DNA of 64,000 nucleotides from Plasmodium coatneyi (lineage: Eukaryota > Apicomplexa > Aconoidasida > Haemosporida > Plasmodiidae): NCBI RefSeq assembly GCF_001680005.1, contig NC_033559.1, positions 1,426,001-1,490,000 of the forward strand, in the 5' to 3' direction. Below, one piece after another: positions 45,466-57,600 of this stretch. The stretch's first letter is position 1; every line of letters begins with the position of its first letter. A program made the position numbers and the translations under genes. The notes below the pieces were generated by a model. It worked only from the letters and a program-made list of their open reading frames with translations. It did not search any database and was not told the DNA's origin.

Positions 45466-46490
45466 TGCTAAGATGTGTATAACCTTCGTATATATACTTT
45501 AATTTATGTTAAAGAATTGTTTATGTGCTCATGTAGTTTGGAAATACATAACAGAGTACTAATTGATTTATGATGATTATAAATGTGCAGGTATTGAATT
45601 TTTATTCTTCCCGCCCAACAATACACAATGCTTAATTTTTCAAACAATAATAATCCACCATCCGCATGCATTGAAATCATCATGCACATATTTAAAGGTA
45701 AAAATGGCAATGAACACACACAGGAGATAACAAAGTAAAAAAAGTAAAGAACGAGCTCTACCCCCCCTCTCCACTACTTTCCTATTTATTATATTACTGA
45801 ATTCTGCACGATTCAGTATAAGAATATAATGCAATGCACATATTCTTCTCTTGCATTCATGATCATTCAACAATAATGATTCCCTCCTTTTATCTTTCTC
45901 AGTTCAGTACACTACAAATAACTTATTCAAACATGAGGTGTGTATATCATATTATATAAGCTTCCCTTTCCTTTTTAGTGCACATTCAAGTTCATCTCTT
46001 TTCACCTACCATTAGTTCTGCTTTTTCCTTCCATCCTAACATGTACAACCTGAATATTTTTATTTATATGTGATCTGCATATTACATTATAGGAACCACT
46101 CCTTTCCCCCCCCTTCTAATTCATGTTGTACCTTTAAGCGTACATGTGCCTCATTCATTTCTAACCTTACTTCCTTCTTTCCTTTCTTTTCTTTCTTTTT
46201 TTTCTTTATTTTTTTTCTTTCTTTTCTCTTTCTCTTTCGTTTTTTTTCCTTTTCCTCCTTAACCTTTTACTTTCTTTTCTCCTTTCCTCTCTTTCCTTCA
46301 TACTTTTTTCCTTTTTTTTTTTTTTTTTTTGTTCCTCTTTCGTCAAGAGAAGAGACGAGCAATCTTTTCCCCTTCCTTCCTCCTTGCTTACATACACTAT
46401 ACATTCTTTTATTAAAAAATGAAAAAGAAGAGGAAGAAGGAAAGAAAGAGAGTCAGATAGAGGGAAAGAAGAAAGTGAGAGAAGAGGAAC
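45466..46490. other. KIR-2 upstream and KIR-3 downstream spacer
   Basis: About 1 kb without a gene, with T-rich tracts at 46180-46330 and AAGAA tracts at 46420-46480. Apparent frames encode phenylalanine- or lysine-rich low complexity only. Confidence 0.5.
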
Positions 46491-48988
46491 TTATCTAACA
46501 TAAGGGATAGAATATAACGTAGGAGCATCACCTTCCGTTACGTCCGAATCTGAATATGCTCTTGAGTCAAATGTGGAAGAATCATCTTCCTCATTTTCTA
46601 CATTTAACCTTCGTTCTAATGATGTTCTTCTCTTTCTGGTTCTTTTATTGTTTCTTCTATGGGTGCCACCTATTCCAGAGAATAAATTGGTATACTAAAG
46701 TAAAGAAAGGAAGCGAATACAGATTAGATGTACGTGGAGGAGCTCATCCCTAATACATATTTATTTCTTTTCCCTTACGAGAATAATACTCATGAAATTT
46801 TATTATATATATACTAATTCAAAAATAGAAGCACATACTTTATATAAAAGATAAAAGATTAATGGCAATCCTCCTATAGGAAATATGGAGGAAATCACTG
46901 TGGTGGCAGTAGTGGGGGTGGTGCTGTTTCCTGGGGAGGTTGTGTTTGGTGCTGTGGGGAGTAAGCTAACTGCCTCAGGCTTGTGAACAAGGCTCTGTTC
47001 CTGCCCTCCTGAATGACCATTCTGTTCCTGGCCTCGGTCCTGGTCCTCACTTTGTAGTGTAGTAACACCGTTGCCCTGTTCAAGTCCTAGTCCTCGTCCT
47101 GAGGGAGGGTCCTCTTCCCTTCCACCTAATTGAACGTCGTTCGATGGAACACGGTCCGATAGAACCTGTTCCATATCCTCGACCGAATGTTTGTCATCAT
47201 CACCTGAACAGTCATTTGTTTCTTTCAACTTTGCGTTTGGTCCTGATTCTTCCCCTGATACTTCTTCTACTTTGCATGCTAATTTCTGTAGGTCCTGTGG
47301 AGTGGGTAGTCCACCATCTTTCCTGTTGAGCACCTTACAACATGGGTCACCACCATATTGCCGTTCATTTCCACAATTTCCTTTTACCATTGTAGTGATG
47401 CTTTTAGCTTCTTCGATATAATCAGAATAGGCCTGAGAACAGCGGCCTCCACTGGTTGCTAACTGTTCCTTTATACTATTATAGTTATGGTAGAAATCGA
47501 ATACTTCTTTCCTGAACTTGAAGAATGTACTGTCCACAGTAGTATCCATGACTTTACATTCGACCCCAGCACCAAAATCCCCTAATTTCGCATAAATGTC
47601 ATTCATAACATCCTGGAATTTATCGTGGTCCTCTAAAATGTTCATCAATGTGGTCCCTAACCAATAATAGAAGAAACCACAACGTCCATCATAGGATGGA
47701 TTCTCCGGCTCCATGTTAGATATGGTACACCATGCATTGGCAATTTTAGTGGCACATTTTGTCTTATCATTACACTGCCCACCAAGTACAAATCCCTTTA
47801 ATTTCTTATCTAAAATTTCTTCTATTTTTGTTGTCCAAGAAGTGCTCTGTGCACAAGTTTGTTCGCCATTCTTGTTTTCTTCGAATTTGTTATATATTTG
47901 TTTGGAAGGTAATTGTTCCACACTGCACGGGTTGCCGCTTTCCTACGAGTGTGGAATTGGAAAAGTGGAACACATGTTTCCATGTATGCCTTACATTTGA
48001 ATTTATTACACAGAGTGTTATACATAAGTAAACTGTTACACATATGTAGGGTGTTACATGTGTGTGTGTACACACTACTGTGTTAGTCACCCCTAAATGA
48101 TAGGAGGTTAACCGTAATTTCTACCGTTGATGATGTTGACATTAATGCAGGTTCCGCCTCCTGCACTGTAGCACACTCTAACTCCAGCTCTAATATTGCT
48201 TTATACTTCCCCTTGAATACTGCATTAAATTCTTGACAACATGGATCAGCAGTAGCATTATTAGGGACACACGTACCCTCCAATGTACTATATGCTTTCG
48301 TAGCTCCTTGCCATTTTTCCTTTAACTTTCTACATAAGGGAGATTCCTTATGCTGAAGATTCGGCTCCAGTTTAATATAGTCGTAGTAGTAGTCGAATAG
48401 TATTTTGGCGGGTGTGAAACTTTCTTCGCTAATTACGTCATATATATAATTGCAACTCCAGTTATGATAAATTTTTTGCAGTGTACTATATACGAAGGAG
48501 ATGGCATGGGGAAAATTGGAACTACTATTCAGATTTCCCTTTATTTTGTCACCAGTCCAATAATATAGAAAATTACATAGCTGATCATAATATTTTTCAT
48601 TACCCTTTATGCTTAAAGCATAACAGTAAGTACTTACAATTTCTTGGGTGAGGTTTCCTTTATGCTGTAACCATTCGAATACTTTTTTTAATTCTGTCTT
48701 TATTTTCTGCTTCTCATGTTGCTTTCCATGAAGTTCACAATAATCCGTGCCCCTGTCGAATGCACTGTATATTTGTTCTGAGGGTAAAGGAGGTGAATTT
48801 GGACCGGCCTGCAGAAAGTGTACTTAGGTTAAAATAGATTGTGTAGAAATGGGTGTTCTTTCTATATATATGTACATTCCTTCCCATATTATTATTATTA
48901 TTTCAGTTTGTGTGTTCAAATTATTTCATTTATAATATTTATTCCCCCCCTTAAATATAAAATAACCTGCGGTTCTACTGGTTCCATT
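46491..48988 (-). CDS. KIR: KIR-3, two-ectodomain KIR protein
   Basis: There are four exons: 48988-48968 (MEPVEPQ), 48808-48113, 47942-46839 and 46694-46491. All are phase 0, giving about 674 aa. The first two donors are GTTATT and GTTAAC. A GTGACT donor further on was rejected because it breaks phase. Ectodomain A has LPSEQIYSAFDRG, LCNFLYYWTGDK and FTPAKILFDYYYDY. Ectodomain B has LPSKQIYNKFEE, CGFFYYWLGTTL and GGDPCCKVL. After B comes a long stalk of about 150 residues (Glu/Gly/Gln then Thr/Pro-rich) instead of the AEGAQNQGKK repeat. The membrane helix is SSIFPIGGLPLIFYLLYK. The tail is basic then acidic (RRNNKRTRKRR, ENEEDDSS) and ends YVR. No signal peptide is present. It may be functional as it stands. 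Confidence 0.87.
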
Positions 48989-51234
48989 TTTCCCCATTTA
49001 ATTATATATTCTTCCTGTATATGTATATATATATATAGAACAAACGAACAAACACAACACTACAAACAACACACAACAAACGAACAGACACACACAAGTA
49101 CCAAACGAACAAACAAAAACAAGGTTACAAACACTCAAAACAAACGAAGAAACGAATGCACTCCCTCCCTTCCTTCATGTGTTAAGGAAGAAATATTCTT
49201 TCATTCTATATATATTTCTCTCTCTCTCTATATATATATATATAACATGTGCGTGTACAGGTAGCACATTACTACCCCCCTTTTCACACCCACCACATTC
49301 CCTTCCTACATTCCTTCTACAGTTCCTTTTACATTCCCATCCTACATTCCCTTGTTACATGCCCTCTACAACAGTATGATATGACAGTTCTCCGTACCGC
49401 TATATTCTTTGAGGACATTGTAGAAAATTAAACTATTATTATGCATATTACACGCAAGCTCCCCTATTACATTATACACGCACGCATATACGCTCCTTTA
49501 TTATGTACATATAAGAAGGGAAAAAGGGGGGGGCTTGCGCGCAATTTCCTTTCTTCTTTAGGCAAAAATTTTTTCAGAATATGCCATTTACTCTATGTTC
49601 TATTTTGCTTTTCTTAAATGGAAGGGCAGGGGCGTTGGTGTGGGTGGTAGGGTGGTAGGTGGGTTGTTAGATCATTAAAGTATTGTTAGATCACATATAT
49701 ATATATTGTGTGGTGCAGTGCACAGTTCATGCATATGTGCATTAGGAGCATCTTCCTTTCTCCTCTTTCTTTCTTTCTTCCTTCCTTTTATTCCTTTCCG
49801 CTCTTCCTTCCACCTACCACCCCCAACAACCTTCCATCAACCTACCATACGGGGTAATGTGTGTACATATTATTCGTACTCATCGGAATAAGCTTAAATT
49901 TATTGGATAAAAATTAAGCTACACATGGCACTAACACGGAGGAAGAGATTGGGGGACCTGTACTAAGTTGTGTACATATATATACATATGTATATATCTA
50001 TATATATATGTATGTAGCAACCGAGTAGCTAATGCATTACGCACCCCCCCTTTTATATAGTAGTGTTGTGCTTTCCATCCTTCCTTCTCCCATACATAGT
50101 ATGGGGGGGAGGTGTGCATACTCCTTTTTTCCGCTTATGGTTGATTAGTGCGAGTGTAATTACCTTTTCGCGCCCCCCTCTCACACATGGTTGCCTGGTA
50201 AATAGCGACGCCCTCCCCCCTCAATACATCCCTTATCGGGCTACAATTTATACACTAGGAACAGTTCATATTAGGTGCATGCATTGTCTTCTTAGAGAAC
50301 CCTTTTCACCTCCTTCCGCCCCCCCCTCAATCCACACTATACCTTACATATTAATGCACCCTTCCCATCCTTTTTTTTTTTTTTTTTCTTTTTTTTCTTT
50401 TTCTTTTTCTTTTTTCTTTTTTTTTTATACATCCTTCGGTTGTATTCCCCCCCAAGGGCGAACATACACCTACCACCCCCCACAAACACCCTAGCACGAA
50501 CAAACCCTAACACAACTTTCCTTCCCTCCTCCCTTAGACCCTTTCCTTCCCTCCTCACTTAGACACTTCATCCTTCCTCCTCCTTAGACCTTCCTTTCCT
50601 TCCCTCCTCCTTAAACCCTCCTCATTCCTTCCCTCCTTAGACCCACCTTCCTGCGAATGTTCCTTCCACCCCTAACCCTTCAATCTAGCAACCCAAACAA
50701 TCTTCCTTAGACCCCAAACCCTTCATTCTAACACCCCTAAGAAACTTCCTTCCATCCTACCACTCACCTACCACCCACCTACCACCCACCTACCACCACC
50801 GTAACAACTCACCTACCACCCTACCACCCAACAACCTTCCTTCCACCCTAACGACCCTAACAGCCTTTCCTTCCACCACTAACAACCTTCATACTAATAC
50901 ACCTAACACTTCATTCTAACATCCTTACACCATTATTCTACCATACGCCTTACTTGACAGCTGCGCAACTGTACACTTTTTCACCCCGCGACGTCGTACA
51001 CCCTCCTAATTTAGAGCACTTTTCAAACATCCATAATTTGAACTTAAGAGAAAAGAAAAAACAAATTATTAAGATTAAAAATTATAACAGAAAAAATTTA
51101 ATGAACATATTTTGCATCTTCAATAAAAAAGTTGCAAACAAATAGGAATGTATAAAAGAGTTCATTTGATCCATATTTATTACAAATTAACGTGAACCCT
51201 TCAGTACAAAACAAAAAAAAAATATTTACTACAC
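48989..51234. other. KIR-3 upstream and SICAvar-3 downstream spacer
   Basis: About 2.2 kb without a gene. It holds an A/C-rich AACAAACGAACAAAC microsatellite (49040-49160), TA runs (for example 49229-49243), a T-rich stretch at 50371-50425 and a pyrimidine tract at 50500-50950 with CCACCTACCACC units. From 50960 it resembles the SICAvar-1 3' flank. Confidence 0.5.
50500..50950. repeat. Intergenic pyrimidine-rich CCTTAGACC / CCACCTACCACC tract
   Basis: This tract is of the same type as the KIR intron tracts and again C/T-rich on the + strand. It lies outside any gene, so it is not simply a spliced-out feature. Confidence 0.75.
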
Positions 51235-51638
51235 CCTAAAACCGGAATCTCAACTTGGAACCTGTTTCATAGAAACACCTTCCCTCAGGAACAAAGTCTT
51301 CCTCCCTAAACCCGGAATCTGAACTTGGAACCTGTTCCTCAGGAACAAAGTCTTTCCTCCCTAAACCCGGAATCTGAACTTAAAACTTCCACCTTAGGGA
51401 CAGAGTATTCCTCCCTAAAATTCGGAATCTGAACTTTGGAACGTCCTCTTCCTTAGGAACATTTTCATTAGAAAAAAAGTCTTCCTTCCCTAAACCCGGA
51501 ATCTAAACTTGGAACATCGCCCTTAGGAACATCTTACTCAGGAACAAAATCTTCCTCCCTAAACCTGAAACCTGAACTTGGAACCTCTTCCTTTGGAACA
51601 AGGTCTTTTTCCCTAAATCCGGAATCTAAACTTGGACC
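51235..51638 (-). repeat. Downstream remains of SICAvar-3 tail repeats
   Basis: After the SICAvar-3 stop, at least six VPKEQVPSSDSGFREEDF-type repeats continue on the - strand. The first two stay in the original frame beyond the TAG and reach another stop (GAGTAA). They would encode a longer tail if the TAG were read as glutamine. Confidence 0.75.
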
Positions 51639-54600
51639 CTATTCCTTAGGAACATTTTCTTTCTTCATAAATTCGCATCCCATAAATTCTTGAACCAATA
51701 TTTCAAAAAAGTCTTCTATCGTCGATTGCAGATCCCCTTTTTGACATTCGTCTAAGACTTCTAAATGAATATCAATAATGGTACGGCGGCCGACACCACG
51801 AGGACCAGCAGGGCGACCAACGCCCTGTTTTTTTGGCCTCATGGTTTTCGTTGGAGCAGATCTTGGTTGTCTGCGTTTTTTTACTAAGGTATATTCATGT
51901 GGACCATCTGCCTGGTCGTTCACATGATCAGGGAGTTGTTCTTCTAAGGAAGGAGGACCACGTACTCGATGAGTTCTTCTGTAACGTTTTCTTTTACCAG
52001 GCAAGGCAAAATACTGAAAAAAAAAAAAAAGGAGAAAATGCTTTTTTAAAAGGTGAGTGTTGTTTTTAGGAACAATAAGCACTACTTTTAAGCTAAGTGC
52101 GAAATGTGCACCTTAAATAGGAAATCCTACATATCTTAAAGTGTGAAATCCTACACACCCTTAAGTGTTGAATCCTACACCCCTAAGTTTGAAATCCTAC
52201 ATACAACCTAAATGCTAACTTCTACACCCCTAAATGCGAAATCCTACACACACCCTAAAATGCAAAATCCTACACACACCCTAATATGCAAAATCCTACA
52301 CACACAGCCCTAAAATGCGAAATCCTACACACATATCCCTAAAATGCGAAATCCTACACACACAGCCCTAAAATGCGAAATCCTACACACACAGCCCTAA
52401 AATGCGAAATCCTACACACACAGCCCTAAAATGCGAAATCCTACACACACAGCCCTAAAATGCGAAATTCTACAAACACCCTTAAGTGCGAAATCCTCCT
52501 ATCCTAAGTGCGACATCCTACACGCACCCTACTCATTCACTCCTTTCTTTTTTTTTTTCTTCCTTTTCTTTTTTTTTCCCTTCTTCTTTTCTTCTAAAAA
52601 TAATTTTTTTTTTTTTTTTTTTTCTTTCTTTTCTTTTTTTTTCTTTCTTTTCTTTTTTTTTCTTTCTTTTCTTTTTTTTTCTTTTTTTCTCTTACCTTCC
52701 ATAGCAAATAACTCATAACAGAAATACCAAGTAGAACAGGAATGGTAGGAAGGTATGGGGTAACATCGGAAGGAACGATTCCTTTTTTGTTACTAACTGG
52801 GACTGGAACAGGAAGGGAGGTGGCGAAGCCACCCCCCCTCCCTGGACCACCATTAGTCTCTGTAACACCCCTAGGTGAGGATACTGCTGCTCCTTGTGGT
52901 TTCCCTGGGGGAGGTGGACCTTGTGGTTTGTTACCACCTTGTTGTGGTGGACCACCTGTATCACCACCAGCGGCACCTCCACTTGGAGGACCAGGTGGAC
53001 CTGGAACACTAGGTACGACACCACCTGCAATAGCAGGGTGTTGTGAATCAGTAGTTGCGGGTTGTGTAGTCTGAACTTCGGTCGCAGCGGGGGAAGTATG
53101 CCCACTCTTCGGATTACTTGAAGGACCACCTGGAGAGTCCCCTTCACCTGAAGAGTGAATAAAGGGAGAATGATTCCATTTATATGACCAACATCCGTAC
53201 CCGATTTATCTGGTGTACCATGGTCCACACTTTTTGGAGTTCTCCGTTCCTCAGTCACAGCCTGAGTGGTGGTGGACTCTCCGCCTCCACCATATAGAGC
53301 TATAAGTTCCTTAGAAGGTTCCCCTAAATCTGCGTTCGAAGTGCACGCCGCACCTACACTGACACCTACAGAAGCACTGTTAGCACCAGCATCCTTCAGG
53401 CCAGCTTTGCACTTACCTTCCTCATCTTCGTCCGTTTTTTCTCCTTCCTTATTAGCAGGCACCTTCTCTGCAGGTGGTGGTGCTGAGTCACCTGATGATT
53501 CAGACCTACCTCGACGTTCTGTTGATGATGTTGTTGGTGGTTTAGTAGCAGCAGGTTTTGGACATATGTCAGTTATTGCTTTCAGAACTTGTTTAACTTT
53601 TGGTTCCATGTTCTGCTTTGGATCCAGCATCTCGTCGAATCTTTTTTTTATTGTATCCCCGTCTGATTTCTGTATTTTGCAATCTTTATAGCTATTATCC
53701 TGAGTGCACAAAGGACACAAATCACCTTCAGTCTTGCATGGGGATATGTCCTTCTTAATTTTATCACTCTGCTGAAAGGCATGAGTTATGCCTTTTTCTA
53801 TGTCAGCCTTCTTGTTGGCTGAACATTTGGTTTCCATTTCATCAGCGAATATATTCAATAACATACAAGAGAAAGTTCGGTGGAATATGAGGTTATCGTC
53901 TATCTTCTGTTGATCCGTCCCGTCTGTTCCCTTTGGAATTTTATATATATGTTTTAATCCTTTAACAATGTATTCACATGCCTTCTTCTGTGCTTCATTC
54001 AGTGTAGTGTTCTTCTCATCAGTGCTATTGCAATGAGCATCGATGGTTTCGTCTTTCGCCGCCACTATTTTCTCAAACAGTTCATTCAATCTGTTCTTAA
54101 CATCGGCGTCCCAGAAGAGATCCTACATACAAGAAAAAGATGGAACACATATATATCTATATATATACATATATATACGCTCAATATATATATAGTCACA
54201 ACATGTGGTTTTGTAGTTCCCGAATATAAGGGCGTATAATATATGCACACACTATCCACTCATTAGTCTTTTGCCTTCAGCTACAGTGTGAAACAGTGTT
54301 CCTTACCCAGTCTTGATACGTTCCATTGTATTTCCTGTTTTCACCCCACCTATAGTATATACACTTTACACGATCACATAAGTTATTGTTCTTATTTATA
54401 TCATTTATAGCATTCACAGCTTCCTTTACTTTTGGTTCCGTCTTTTGACTTGTGTCTAGCAGATCATCCACTTTTTTTTCTACATTATCTTTGTTCTCTT
54501 GGCAGTTACTATTTTTATCCCATAGGTCATTATCCACGCTTAGTTCGCACTTTGCATAGCTCGTGTCCCTTGTGCAAGGCACACAATCACCACCTTTACC

Positions 54601-57600
54601 ATTCTTCTTTTCTTCACACCAATTATCCCTGTTCTTATTTCCTTCATTGAACATGTCTTTTATTTCTTCTTCTAAGATGGGGCAGACTTGTCCCTTCGTT
54701 TTCTGTATAAGCATATCTGCATATGCGTTCAAAAACAAGCAATACATGGTTTGATCTGTTAGTCTAAAATTCCTTGCTTTCTTCTTGTTCAGCAGTGCCG
54801 TATTCTCCTTAACTTCATAAATGTACTTTAACCCAGAAAATATGTATTGACATGCTTTTTTCCCTGCTGCATTCAGTGTAATAGTCTTTCCATCAGCGGA
54901 TTTGCACAGTGAATCCATGGCTGCGGCTCCCGCCAACATTTTTTCAGATATTCCCTTCAGCCTATTTTTTGCATCCGTATTCCAAAATGTGCACTACGAA
55001 AGAATAAGGAAGGGAAAACAAAAAAGAAGCATGGAATACACATACATATACATATATATATACACATAACTATATGTAGGCATACATACATGTATATAAT
55101 TTACAGATACCCCTCTCCGTTGTTTTACGTATAAGACGCACACGGTACACTGAAATAAAAAGTTGACCACAGTGCATAGCATTTTTTACTTACCCAGGTC
55201 TGCTTGTTTTCGGTGGGACCTATTCTGTCCTCGAACCAATTATTTGCCACACACTCCACACGTTGACATAAGGTTTTACCCTCCTTGGTGCAATCTCTGC
55301 CTATGGAGGAAGGAGAAAGAAAAAAAGAAAAAAAGAAGAAAGGGGGGAAAGGATGGGGGTGAGGACAGAAAGTATATGAACTGTCTTGTGCATGATAATG
55401 GGATGTATGGACATAGGTTTCTCAATTATTGTATGTCCGGTCCGGTTCCGTTATTCTCTTATTGTCCGGTTCCCCCCCTGTCCAGTTCACCCTTGTCCAA
55501 ATCACCCCTTCTCCGGCTACCTTCCCCCCTTGTCCGGTTCCACCCGGGGTGTCCGGCTCACCCAGTTTCCGGTTTCTTCCCCCTTGTCCGGTTTCCTTCC
55601 CCTCTTGTCCGGTTTCCTTCCCCTCTTGTCCGGTTTCCTTCCCCCCTTGTCCGGTTAACCCCATGTCCGGTCCGGTTCAGTGAGGTAGGTTCGAGAAGAA
55701 AAAATTTCGCTTACATATGCTGTTCAGAGTTCTTTTTACTTTGGTATCCGCCTTAAGTAGCCCTTCTACTTTGTTCCTTATATTATTATAGTCCATGCAC
55801 CTTGCACTTCCTCCTGCATCCCATAGATTCTCTTTAACGTTTAATGTGCAAGTTAGATCTTTTTTCCTGGTACATTCAATACATGTACCACCATTATTCT
55901 TACACCATTCATTCATCTTTGTTTTTCCTTTATCAAACATTTCCTGTATTTTGTCCTCTGTGATAGAACATCCGTTCTCTGCCGATTTTTGAATCAGTTG
56001 ATCTGCGTATACATTCAGTAAGAAACACGACATAGTTTGACCAAATTGCTGGTTACGTTCCATCTTCTTTTGTTTGTCACCATCATCCTCCGTCCAACCC
56101 CCAGATTTCCTAATCTTATATATGTGTTCCAAACCTTTAGTAATGTATTCACAAGCTTTTCTTTTTGCTTCCTTATTTGATGTACCATCTGCCTCCCCAA
56201 TGTTTTTGCATAGATCATAGTCCCCTGTCTCTGTATCGGTCATAGCAGTAGACAGATCATTCAGTCTATTCTGGACGTCATTATTCCAAAATTGACACTG
56301 CACAATGGGAGGAAGAAAGAAGGAAAAACAGAATATATATGTACACTCAATGTGCACAAAGGGTTCATGGTAGCTACTTCCTTCTTTTCTATTATTCATA
56401 AGGAATACTATTCCTTATAATGCCATTAACTATTGAGGATAGTGTTGTTCCTTTACCCAGGTTTGTTTTTGATAGGCCTTAGTTATTCTGTCATTAAACC
56501 AATTAGTCGTTACACAATTTACACGATCACATAATTCCATCTTGTCCTTACAATCCATACCTGCGAAAGGAAGAAAGCAGAGAGTGGCGAAGGTGTGTAT
56601 GTATATGAATGAGTAGTGCTAGGGAAGATTCCTTCCTTCTTTCACCTTTTCTTCCTTCTTTCGTTCTTTCATTGTTTCTCTCTCTTTCTTTTTTTTCTTT
56701 GGATGCACCCTTTTTCAGGGAGCACCTATTAGGTCTGTCCCCCTTATCCGGTTATCCCCCTTGTCCGGTTTTTCCTTTCCCCCATTGTCCGGTTTTTCCT
56801 TTCCCCCATTGTCCGGTTTTTCCTTCCCCCCTTGTCCGGTTACTCTTCCCCTTTCTGCGGTGTCCGGTTTCCTTTCCCCCCTTGTTCCGTTTTCCCTTCA
56901 CCCTTGTCCACTTTCCCCTTGTCAATTTTCCCCCGGTCCACTTTCCCCTTGTCCGGATCATTCCCCCTCATGTCCGGTTTCCTTCTCCGCACTGTCCGGT
57001 CTCCTTCCCTCCCTTCTCCAGTTTCCTTCCGCTTCTCCGGTTCACCCCCATGTCCGGTTACTCTGTCTGAAAGGAGATTTTCCTAACAGGCAGGAGCCTC
57101 TTTTAATTTATCGGAGGCAACCGCTTCTGTTTGAGAGCGGTACTTCCCTATCAAAATCACCTTTCTTCCTCTAAGCAACAGGCCATAACCCCTGAACGCT
57201 GAACCCTGAACCCTAAACACAGAACCATAAACCCTAAACCCTGAACCCTAAACCCTAAACCCTGAACCCTGAAACACTGAAACCTGAACCTAAACCCTAA
57301 ACCTAAACCCTAAACCCTAAACCTAAACCCTAAACCCTAAACCTAAACCCGAAATCCGATTCCTATACCCATACCCCCTTCATTCTAGCATCCCAAAACC
57401 TTCATTCTAAGATCTCTAACCCTTGATTCTATTAAGCCTAACCTTTCATTCTAACACCCCTAACAATCCTCCTTCCACACACACCTAACAACCTTCCACC
57501 CCTAACACAACCTTCTTTCCACAACTAAGACCCCTTCCTTCCCTTCCTTAGACCGTCCTTTCCTTCCTTCCTTAGACCGTCCTTTCCTTCCTTAGGCCTT

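Noticed and set aside
48083..48112. GTGACT donor for KIR-3 exon 2
   Set aside because: It would leave phase 1 and throw the next ectodomain out of frame; GTTAAC after 48113 keeps phase 0.
52105..52535. CRISPR-like array
   Set aside because: The repeats are contiguous without unique spacers, and the organism is a eukaryote.
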